Shown piece after piece: positions 1 through 5,196 of a DNA stretch of 5,196 nt. The position numbers were made by a program, and so were the translations under genes. Origin of the DNA: an uncultured Treponema sp. Its GTDB lineage: Bacteria > Spirochaetota > Spirochaetia > Treponematales > Treponemataceae. The notes under the pieces are model-generated. The model did no database searches. It was given only the letters and a program-made list of their open reading frames with translations, and was not told the DNA's origin. How positions within the stretch are numbered: position 1 is the first letter of the stretch; every line of letters starts with the position of its first letter. The stretch spans positions 1-5,196 of the forward strand of contig CAMVBP010000148.1 in NCBI GenBank assembly GCA_947165795.1. Direction: 5' to 3'.

Positions 1-285
1 GGTAGTTTTACGACTGTCCGGATTTTTTTTATCTGTATTTAAAACCGAAAGAACAACTTCTTCGCTGTCAAAACCGCCCAATTGAATTTCATCTACTATT
101 CGGTCAACAATAAATTGAAATTTCTGACAAATTTCAGGTGCATCGCAGTGAACAGACAGTTCATTTCCCTTTGTAAAAACCGGAACACCCAAATGCTGTT
201 CTATGAGCTGGAGATTTCTATCATTTGTTCCACAAACACAAGCTAAGACTGAATTATCTGGAACTACAATTGTATATTCATTCAT
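1..285 (-). CDS. PhoH-family protein, N-terminal part (cut by window edge)
   Basis: The reading frame is open from the ATG at 285-283 to the left edge, giving 95 residues with no stop. Residues 18-48 match the start of PhoH/YbeZ proteins: a Cys-Gly-x-Asn-Asp-x-Asn-Leu stretch, then LIEQHLGVPV and a KGNELSV segment, corresponding to the family pattern of a G-x-x-x-x-N-L-x-x-[IL]-E-x-x-L-G-V core followed by R/K-G-N-x-[IL]. The family is a cytoplasmic P-loop ATPase linked to RNA metabolism, often encoded next to ybeY. The ATPase domain with its Walker motifs should lie beyond the left edge, so it cannot be checked. The start is supported by a promoter just upstream; a second ATG at 281-279 is out of frame. 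There is no clear Shine-Dalgarno sequence. The gene begins 65 bp after the lptD-like stop, on the same strand. The family call rests on about 40 residues, so it is probable rather than certain. Confidence 0.75.
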   Translation of the reverse strand, partial: MNEYTIVVPDNSVLACVCGTNDRNLQLIEQHLGVPVFTKGNELSVHCDAPEICQKFQFIVDRIVDEIQLGGFDSEEVVLSVLNTDKKNPDSRKTT

Positions 286-307
286 AAATTTTTTACTATT
301 CAATTAT

Positions 308-336
308 ATTATTATTTAACATATGTTTATTGTCAA
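308..336 (-). promoter_or_regulatory. Predicted sigma70-type promoter for the phoH-like gene
   Basis: On the minus strand a perfect TTGACA (336-331) is followed after 17 bases by AATAAT (313-308), which matches five of six positions of the -10 consensus. Transcription would start near 301, leaving a leader of about 16 nt before the ATG at 285. A perfect TATAAT also lies slightly downstream (308-303), but it is 22 bases from TTGACA, too far for that pair. The region is very A+T rich, so -10-like hexamers are expected by chance. The TTGACA and the spacing make the call reasonable. Transcription here is not shown by the sequence itself. Confidence 0.6.
318..327. repeat. 10-bp perfect palindrome inside the promoter spacer
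   Basis: AACATATGTT is a perfect inverted repeat between the -35 and -10 boxes of the predicted phoH-like promoter. Its centre is exactly 20 bp, about two helical turns, from the centre of the palindrome at 338-347. The two differ in sequence. In such A+T-rich DNA a palindrome of this length can arise by chance. Confidence 0.3.
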
Positions 337-337
337 C

Positions 338-347
338 TGTGTACACA
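338..347. repeat. 10-bp perfect palindrome next to the -35 box
   Basis: TGTGTACACA reads the same on both strands. It ends one base upstream of the TTGACA of the predicted phoH-like promoter and starts a few bases past the lptD-like stop codon. That is a usual place for a regulator site, but the half-sites are short and I cannot assign them to a known regulator. It lacks a following T-run and is not a terminator. Confidence 0.4.
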
Positions 348-350
348 AAA

Positions 351-3300
351 TTACTCAATCTTCCATTCACCGTACTCATCGATAATGCTTGTCTTAATAC
401 TTTCCATTGGATTCCATATAATACCGACTGTAAAATATGGATTAAAGTCATAACGAGGTTTTTGACCGGCTTCTTTGAGCAGACGAGGTTCAATTTTAAG
501 CTGCATATTCATTTTCCAGTCGTGCAGGTCATGACTTGCTGTAAGTTCAAAACTCTTTAATTTAAATCCTGAACCGGAACGCTTCTTTTCGTCGCCAAAA
601 TTAAATGAATCTATTAAATCTTTTACGATATTTCCAGGAAGGCCGCCCCATTCACTGTACAAATCGCCTTCTTCGTTATGAAAATACCAGTACAAAACAG
701 AGTTTCTTGAAGTAGAAGAGAATGTCAGCTCAAGGAATTCAAAAATCTTAAAAGACAACGACGGAGAAAAAGTAAAGTAGCTGTCTGTAGAACGCCTTAA
801 ATCGGCAACAAGGCTCATATTAAGGCCTGGCGCAATAGAAACTCTGTTAAACCAGCGGTAATAAGTCTTTTTTTCCGGTGCAAAAGAAAAAGTCAAAGAA
901 TACGGAATGAATTCCTTTTCCTGCTTCTGCTTCCAGCCGGTTTCTTTAGAAAAATCATAGCCGTAAGAATAAGAATGAAGATAAATAACCTGAAGCATTT
1001 TAAAAGCAGAAAGAGAAAGCTTTAAACTGTCATGATAGTTTTCTTCAAGGTTATAAATATAATCTTCGGTAAACGATAAATTTGAATCAAAGAAATGAAG
1101 ATTTAAAGATTGAGTAAATAGATTTTTCTTCCATTTATCTTCATAAGGTACATCTTCCTTAGTAACCTCTTTAATTCCGCTGCCTGCAGTTACACTTAAA
1201 TGCGGGAACGTAACATTTGCAGAAGCAGTATACTGCATTAAAAGCGGTCTCATAACTGCACCGAGTGTAAGGCTCTGCCTTAATTTTTTATTGAATTCTG
1301 CGCAGGCAATTACTGCTGTAAGAGAATTCGACGTTACAAATTTTTCATCTGTAAAATCGACTGTTTCATTTTTCCATTCCGGTTCATCTACAGTTCCTAT
1401 AAAGGTCCGCTTAAATACTTTTTCAGAAATATTCCAGGATAAAGATGAATCAGATAAAACAGAAGAATACACAAACGGTTTTAAAGTTACAGTATTATTA
1501 TTTAAAATATCCTGTGCTTCAGCATTGTAGTCTGCAAGTTTTAAAGCTTCACGCTGGCGGTCGGTATAACCGCCTTCAGGTTCAGTTTTATCGGAAATAT
1601 ACGGATGGCTTTGAAAAACCGGTGAATAGGTAAAATCATTTACCATAGAAATAAAACTTCCGCCGTAACTTGTATTACTGCTTAAAGTTACCGGAGTTTT
1701 AATTGTGTACATATATGAACGGTAATTATTCCAGTCAAAATCAGAAGGAATCTTTAAATTTAAAGATGAATAAGCATACTGATTCATAAAATTACCTCGG
1801 ACAGAATAGGAAAGCTTATAGGCAAATCCGTCTGCAAGAGGAACCTTTGGAATATCATAAGAAAGCTCTGTATTCTTTAAATCAAAATCAAGCCTGTCGT
1901 CTTCATTTTCACCTTCAGCTTTTTCTCCGCCTTCTTCTGCGGTCTGACTTGAGTCTTCGCCTTCTGAATTCTGTTCTTCCGAAGCTTCATTTTCTTTTTC
2001 CGAAGCTTCTAAATCCGGCATATTTAACTTACTGATATAATCTGTTTTTTTAATACTATTATTTCGCTTTACAGGCCACGAAAAAATTGTTCCGCTCACA
2101 CTCATATTTGTAGAAAGCGGCGTTACAGAAGAAGGATAATAAAATCGTCTCTGAGGAGTATAATAACTCCACAAAGATTCATATTCGTCGTAATTAAATT
2201 CTATCAATCCGGTATCCGGACTTATATGTTTTGTAAAATCTGCTTCCTTTGAACTGATATTTACAGATGAATTATGATTCAAACTGACAGAAGAAATATA
2301 CGGATTTAATACACTCACAGAAGGATTTGCAGATGTAGTGAACTTCCATTCAAAGTTAGATATTTCGGAAGGCTGTCCTTCTTTTTTTTCGTTTCCATTA
2401 ATGTTATCGAGCATATAAGAAATCCAGTCCATAGTTTCATACCGGTTTTTAAGAAAATCATAAGAAAAATACGGATCTGAATAAATTGGCACAGAAAGAG
2501 AAACAGAAAGAGGTTTATTAAGCTTTAAGTCAATATTAGCAGCATAGCGGAACGGAAGCTTCATTCCAAGAAAATCAGATTTATCGTTATAAGTTAATCC
2601 GGTAACTGTAGAAAAAGGATAATACTGCCCGTTCATCTGATCTAAAAATACGGTTCTTGAAAAGCCAAGATTTAAATTAAATTTAAGGCTGGTCAGATAA
2701 GTTTTAGACGGCTGTAAATTACCGTCAAAGCCTACGTGATATCCTAAATTAGAATACCAGTCGCCCATAACCTTTACATAATTTGTAGTGTCGCCTTTAT
2801 AATCCTGATCTAAATTATGTAAAACAATTCCTTCCTGAACCTGTTCCTTTAATGTAGTTGGCTTCATAAAATTATACAGAGCCTTTATAGATTCAGCGGC
2901 GGTACTGTCCTCGGAATCATCTTTATTTTGTGAAGGATCTGATGTAGAAACTGCCGCATCAAGTGGTTTTCTTCCAAAAACATAAGATGTTGTCTGAATG
3001 CTGTAACCGGCTCGTGGTGTAAAAGAAAAAACAGGATTAAAAACCAGTTCATCCTTTGGATAATAAAATGCCGGAAAATACATAACCGGGACAACGCCTA
3101 CGTAAAGCAGCGCATTAAAAAATGCAAATTCACCGCCGGGCAAAAGCCAGGTTCTTGTTGCATCTATGTGCCAGTGAGGATTTTCATCATCACAGAATGT
3201 AAGGCTTGAATTCTTAAAGGTAATTACGTTGTTTCCGGTTTTACCAAAAAGATCAGAAAAAACAATCAGGGTTGAACCGCCCGGAAGATTAATTGCATCT

Positions 3301-3719
3301 GACTGGGTTTGAATAATTTTTCCGCCGTCAAAAACACCTTCGAGTGTAGAAGTATTGAGCAAAAGTGAAGTTGCAGTTGTTGTTTCGCCGCCGGAATTTG
3401 AACTTTTGGTAGTAATAGTAACATTTCCCTGCGCAAAAAGCATTTCTGTAGATCTGTTATAGGTTACGTGTTCTGCTTTAATTTCAGATTCATTTCCATT
3501 TTTTTCTACAATAAGACGGACAGAACCTTCAAGAATAATACAATCCTGTCCTTCTTCATTTTTTTTATAATCTGTTTCGCGGGCATTTTTAATTGTGATT
3601 GTTGTAATTTCCGGTTCTTTTTTTGATTCGCTGTTTTCATTCTGCGCAAAAACAGAAAGAGGCTGAATAAAAAAATATAAGAGAAAAAAAACAAATGTCC
3701 GCAAAAACACTTTTTTCAT
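351..3719 (-). CDS. lptD: LptD/OstA-type outer-membrane assembly protein, treponemal type, 1122 residues
   Basis: This is the outer-membrane translocon component that, in the Lpt pathway, inserts lipopolysaccharide or a related glycolipid into the outer leaflet, usually as a barrel plugged by LptE. Seen here: residues 1-25 form a signal peptide. Residues about 37-175 are beta-rich and OstA/LptA-like, with an EGSVRL strand, an HVTYNRSTEMLFAQGNV segment and an LEGVFDGG turn. Residues 174-224 carry the LptD junction: a Cys (C176), a P-x-W, then VPVMYFPAFYYP leading into the barrel. The rest, about 225-1122, is rich in alternating aromatic and polar residues typical of beta-barrel strands. E. coli LptD has 784 residues, so this one is much longer; part of the excess is an acidic insert at 571-609. 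Only three cysteines occur: C60, C176, C806. The start is firm: there is an in-frame TAG at 3737-3735, no other start codon between, and the signal peptide follows directly. It lies 63 bp after uvrA and may share its transcript. Treponemes such as T. pallidum lack classical LPS, so the cargo here is uncertain. Confidence 0.85.
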   Translation of the reverse strand: MKKVFLRTFVFFLLYFFIQPLSVFAQNENSESKKEPEITTITIKNARETDYKKNEEGQDCIILEGSVRLIVEKNGNESEIKAEHVTYNRSTEMLFAQGNVTITTKSSNSGGETTTATSLLLNTSTLEGVFDGGKIIQTQSDAINLPGGSTLIVFSDLFGKTGNNVITFKNSSLTFCDDENPHWHIDATRTWLLPGGEFAFFNALLYVGVVPVMYFPAFYYPKDELVFNPVFSFTPRAGYSIQTTSYVFGRKPLDAAVSTSDPSQNKDDSEDSTAAESIKALYNFMKPTTLKEQVQEGIVLHNLDQDYKGDTTNYVKVMGDWYSNLGYHVGFDGNLQPSKTYLTSLKFNLNLGFSRTVFLDQMNGQYYPFSTVTGLTYNDKSDFLGMKLPFRYAANIDLKLNKPLSVSLSVPIYSDPYFSYDFLKNRYETMDWISYMLDNINGNEKKEGQPSEISNFEWKFTTSANPSVSVLNPYISSVSLNHNSSVNISSKEADFTKHISPDTGLIEFNYDEYESLWSYYTPQRRFYYPSSVTPLSTNMSVSGTIFSWPVKRNNSIKKTDYISKLNMPDLEASEKENEASEEQNSEGEDSSQTAEEGGEKAEGENEDDRLDFDLKNTELSYDIPKVPLADGFAYKLSYSVRGNFMNQYAYSSLNLKIPSDFDWNNYRSYMYTIKTPVTLSSNTSYGGSFISMVNDFTYSPVFQSHPYISDKTEPEGGYTDRQREALKLADYNAEAQDILNNNTVTLKPFVYSSVLSDSSLSWNISEKVFKRTFIGTVDEPEWKNETVDFTDEKFVTSNSLTAVIACAEFNKKLRQSLTLGAVMRPLLMQYTASANVTFPHLSVTAGSGIKEVTKEDVPYEDKWKKNLFTQSLNLHFFDSNLSFTEDYIYNLEENYHDSLKLSLSAFKMLQVIYLHSYSYGYDFSKETGWKQKQEKEFIPYSLTFSFAPEKKTYYRWFNRVSIAPGLNMSLVADLRRSTDSYFTFSPSLSFKIFEFLELTFSSTSRNSVLYWYFHNEEGDLYSEWGGLPGNIVKDLIDSFNFGDEKKRSGSGFKLKSFELTASHDLHDWKMNMQLKIEPRLLKEAGQKPRYDFNPYFTVGIIWNPMESIKTSIIDEYGEWKIE
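1893..2009 (-). other. Glu-rich low-complexity insert in the LptD-like protein
   Basis: Residues 571-609 are made almost only of Glu, Ser, Gly, Asn, Ala, Asp, Gln and Lys, with no strand-like pattern. The segment begins with the related heptads EASEKEN and EASEEQN and fades into weaker copies. It falls between predicted barrel strands, so a long flexible loop is likely. Whether it faces the outside or the periplasm cannot be told from sequence alone. Confidence 0.8.
1977..2009 (-). repeat. Two 12-bp direct repeats at the start of the acidic insert
   Basis: GAAGCTTCGGAA occurs on the coding strand at 2009-1998 and again at 1988-1977, a 21-bp step that equals seven codons. Both copies encode Glu-Ala-Ser-Glu, giving the paired heptads. 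The in-frame step means gain or loss of a unit would keep the reading frame. Each copy also holds the palindrome GAAGCTTC. Confidence 0.8.
3048..3179 (-). other. Conserved LptD jellyroll-to-barrel junction
   Basis: Residues 181-224 of the LptD-like protein include Pro181-x-Trp183, a basic/Trp segment, and GVVPVMYFPAFYYP (208-221). In LptD proteins the equivalent region follows a conserved cysteine and has a P-[VI]-x-Y-x-P-Y-x-x-x-P pattern, where the N-terminal domain meets the first barrel strands. Here the cysteine is C176, five residues before the segment. This is the strongest single piece of evidence for the family call. Confidence 0.75.
3645..3719 (-). other. Signal peptide of the LptD-like protein
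   Basis: The first 25 residues have a basic start (MKK, then Arg7), a hydrophobic core rich in Phe and Leu (about 8-19), and a Val-Phe-Ala end before Gln26. This fits cleavage by signal peptidase I after Ala25. There is no cysteine near the site, so the protein is not a lipoprotein. Export through Sec to the periplasm is expected, followed by BamA-dependent assembly in the outer membrane. Confidence 0.9.
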
Positions 3720-3732
3720 AAAAGCCGAAAAA

Positions 3733-3736
3733 TCCT
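3733..3736 (-). promoter_or_regulatory. Shine-Dalgarno-like AGGA before the lptD-like start
   Basis: AGGA sits 13 bases before the ATG at 3719, further than the usual 5-9. The bases between are T-rich. A stronger GGGAG (3747-3743) is too distant, at 23 bases. No other plausible site is nearer, so initiation is probably weak, or depends on coupling or an unstructured leader. The start itself is settled by the upstream stop and the signal peptide, not by this site. Confidence 0.4.
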
Positions 3737-3752
3737 AAAAATCTCCCATATC

Positions 3753-3780
3753 AAAAAATCTTTAAGCTGCACGACAGCTT
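3753..3780 (-). terminator. Weak hairpin plus T-run between uvrA and lptD-like gene
   Basis: Three bases after the uvrA stop region the minus strand has AAGCTG, a five-base loop, then CAGCTT: a perfect 6-bp stem (3780-3775 with 3769-3764). A five-base AAAGA spacer precedes six T (3758-3753). A 6-bp stem with only half G+C pairs and a spaced T-run is a poor intrinsic terminator. It could cause partial termination, or act as a 3' stabilising structure, with some read-through into the next gene. Confidence 0.4.
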
Positions 3781-3782
3781 TA

Positions 3783-5196
3783 TTAAAGTCCCAGCTGATT
3801 TTTTATAAACTGGCCGGTGTAGCTCTTAGAAACGCGGGCGAGCTCTTCCGGAGTTCCGGTAGCAATTATGTTACCGCCGCGGAAACCGCCTTCAGGCCCA
3901 AGGTCAATTATATAATCAGCCTGGCAGATTACATCCAGATTATGTTCAATCATAACAACAGTATTTCCCTGCTCCACAAGCCTCTGAATTACACTCATAA
4001 GCTGTTTTACGTCTGCAAAATGAAGTCCTGTTGTAGGTTCATCCATTATATAAAGAGTTTTTCCTGTAGATGTGCGGGCAAGCTCGTTTGCAAGCTTTAC
4101 GCGCTGAGCTTCTCCGCCGCTTAACGTAAGTGCATTCTGTCCGAGTTCAATATATCCGAGTCCTACAGACTTCATTGTCTCAAGCTTTCGGGCAATATGC
4201 GGAATGGAAGCAAAAAAGTCGCAGGCTTCATCTATGCTCATATTAAGGACATCATTAATTGATTTTCCTTTATACTGAACTTCCAGAGTTTCGCGGTTAA
4301 AACGTTTTCCTCCGCAGACTTCGCACTGAACATATACGTCCGGCAAAAAGTTCATTTCTATTACATTTTCTCCCGCACCCTGACAAGCTTCGCAGCGGCC
4401 GCCCTTTACGTTGAATGAAAAGCGTCCCTTAAGATAACCGCGCGCTTTTGATTCTGGAAGCGAAGCAAAAAGATCGCGGATTGAATCAAACACACCAATA
4501 TAGGTTGCAGGGTTACTGCGAGGAGTTCGGCCGATTGGAGACTGATCTATATTGATTACTTTATCTATATTTTCAAAGCCTTCTACACTTTCACACTCGC
4601 CTACATCGTAGTTAGTACGCATAATGCGGTTGCTCAGAGCCGGGTAAAGCACGTCGCTCATAAGTGTTGATTTTCCGCTGCCGGAAACACCAGTAATACA
4701 AGTAAAGGTTCCAAGCGGAATCTGAATGCTTACGTTTTTAAGGTTGTGCTCTGTTACGCCGTTTACTTTAATAAAGTTTCCGTTACCTTTACGGCGTGTT
4801 TTAGGAACGTCCATTTTTAAAGTTCCTGCAAGATACTGGCCTGTTAAACTTTCCTTTACTTTAGCAACATCTGCGGGAGTTCCTGCGGCAACTACGCGGC
4901 CGCCGTTTACTCCGGCTCCCGGCCCGATATCTATAAGATAATCTGCAGTACGCAGAGTCTGTTCATCGTGTTCAACTACGATTACTGTGTTGCCGTTATC
5001 GCGGAGGCTTAGAAGTGTATCTATAAGGCGCTGATTATCGCGCTGATGAAGCCCGATACTTGGTTCATCAAGAATGTACATTACTCCGCAAAGCGCAGAA
5101 CCGATTTGTGTTGCAAGACGGATTCGCTGTGCTTCACCGCCGCTCAAAGTTTCTGCGGCACGCTCCATTGTAAGATAATCAAGGCCTACATCTCGG
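3783..5196 (-). CDS. uvrA: UvrA, excinuclease ABC subunit A, C-terminal half (cut by window edge)
   Basis: UvrA is the dimeric cytoplasmic ATPase that finds bulky DNA lesions and loads UvrB in nucleotide excision repair. About 470 residues of the usual 940 or so are present. The frame stays open past the internal Met at 5168 up to the right edge, so that Met is not the start. Seen in order: the RDVGLDYL and LSGGEAQR signature of the first ATPase; its Walker B with [10 protein letters not shown] and VVEHDE switch; the second Walker [10 protein letters not shown] (4691-4665); a zinc finger of the form C-x2-C-x19-C-x2-C (4394-4314) with all four cysteines; the second LSGGEAQR (4124-4101); Walker [11 protein letters not shown] (near 4055-4035); and an IEHN switch. 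The C-terminus ends in a Gly-rich turn (GGFRGG) and a short tail before TAA at 3785-3783. All key residues in view are intact. The promoter and any SOS box lie outside the window. Confidence 0.98.
   Translation of the reverse strand, partial: RDVGLDYLTMERAAETLSGGEAQRIRLATQIGSALCGVMYILDEPSIGLHQRDNQRLIDTLLSLRDNGNTVIVVEHDEQTLRTADYLIDIGPGAGVNGGRVVAAGTPADVAKVKESLTGQYLAGTLKMDVPKTRRKGNGNFIKVNGVTEHNLKNVSIQIPLGTFTCITGVSGSGKSTLMSDVLYPALSNRIMRTNYDVGECESVEGFENIDKVINIDQSPIGRTPRSNPATYIGVFDSIRDLFASLPESKARGYLKGRFSFNVKGGRCEACQGAGENVIEMNFLPDVYVQCEVCGGKRFNRETLEVQYKGKSINDVLNMSIDEACDFFASIPHIARKLETMKSVGLGYIELGQNALTLSGGEAQRVKLANELARTSTGKTLYIMDEPTTGLHFADVKQLMSVIQRLVEQGNTVVMIEHNLDVICQADYIIDLGPEGGFRGGNIIATGTPEELARVSKSYTGQFIKNQLGL
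4314..4394 (-). other. UvrA C-terminal zinc finger
   Basis: Four cysteines with spacing 2-19-2 (CEAC and CEVC pairs) match the zinc module of the second UvrA ATPase half, which helps control contact with damaged DNA. The loop between holds the family's Gly-Ala-Gly turn and the MNFLPDV stretch. Confidence 0.95.

Noticed and set aside
338..347. Palindrome after the lptD-like stop as a transcription terminator
   Set aside because: The stem would have no loop and no T-run follows on the minus strand; a promoter box follows instead.
1291..1530. Open frame on the plus strand inside the LptD-like gene
   Set aside because: It is a shadow of the opposite-strand gene, with no start signal, no recognisable domain and an atypical composition. 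The same holds for the other short frames at 330-560, 1445-1633, 1847-2035, 3942-4124 and 4726-4941.
2885..3094. Short minus-strand frames overlapping the LptD-like gene (296-493, 2885-3094, 3506-3694)
   Set aside because: They lie wholly or mostly within the coding sequence of the long gene in another frame and have no supporting motif.
3684..3691. Runs of 7-8 A/T in the signal-peptide codons (3669-3675, 3684-3691) as possible phase-variation tracts
   Set aside because: Runs of eight A or T also occur at 23-30, 2382-2389 and 3559-3566, including within the phoH-like gene. They look like background in A+T-rich coding DNA, with no sign of frameshift.
3735..3749. Tiny frame ATG-GGA-GAT-TTT-TAG before the lptD-like start, as a leader peptide
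   Set aside because: It has four codons with no regulatory pattern and no Shine-Dalgarno; chance is the simpler explanation.
5166..5168. ATG at 5168 as the start of a short stand-alone ABC protein
   Set aside because: The frame continues upstream to the window edge with typical UvrA residues (VGLDYL before the signature), so this is an internal Met and the gene is only cut by the window.

Overview
The window looks like chromosomal DNA of a low-to-moderate G+C diderm bacterium. It is most likely a spirochaete of the Treponema type. That call rests on the character of the long LptD-like outer-membrane protein and on its position directly downstream of uvrA; as I recall, Treponema pallidum has the same neighbours (uvrA / TP0515). 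The species cannot be named from this sequence alone.

All three genes lie on the minus strand, so transcription reads from right to left. From the right edge: (1) positions 5196-3783 hold the C-terminal half of uvrA, the damage-recognition ATPase of nucleotide excision repair, cut by the window edge. (2) A 63-bp gap holds a small hairpin followed by a T-run, and a spaced Shine-Dalgarno-like AGGA. (3) Positions 3719-351 hold a complete 1122-residue gene for an exported LptD/OstA-type outer-membrane protein. It has a clear signal peptide, an N-terminal OstA-like beta-jellyroll, and a very long region expected to form a beta-barrel, interrupted by an acidic low-complexity insert. (4) A 65-bp gap has a good sigma70-type promoter facing left and two 10-bp perfect palindromes. 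(5) Positions 285-1 hold the first 95 residues of a PhoH-family protein, cut by the left edge.

uvrA and lptD may be co-transcribed, since the spacing is short and the hairpin is at best a weak terminator. The phoH-like gene appears to have its own promoter. The three genes belong to unrelated processes: DNA repair, envelope biogenesis, and an RNA-associated ATPase. I see no functional module here, no mobile element, no RNA gene, no CRISPR array and no evidence of a new system. The most interesting item is the LptD-like protein, for its large size, acidic insert and altered cysteine set. No stretch longer than 300 bases lacks a gene.
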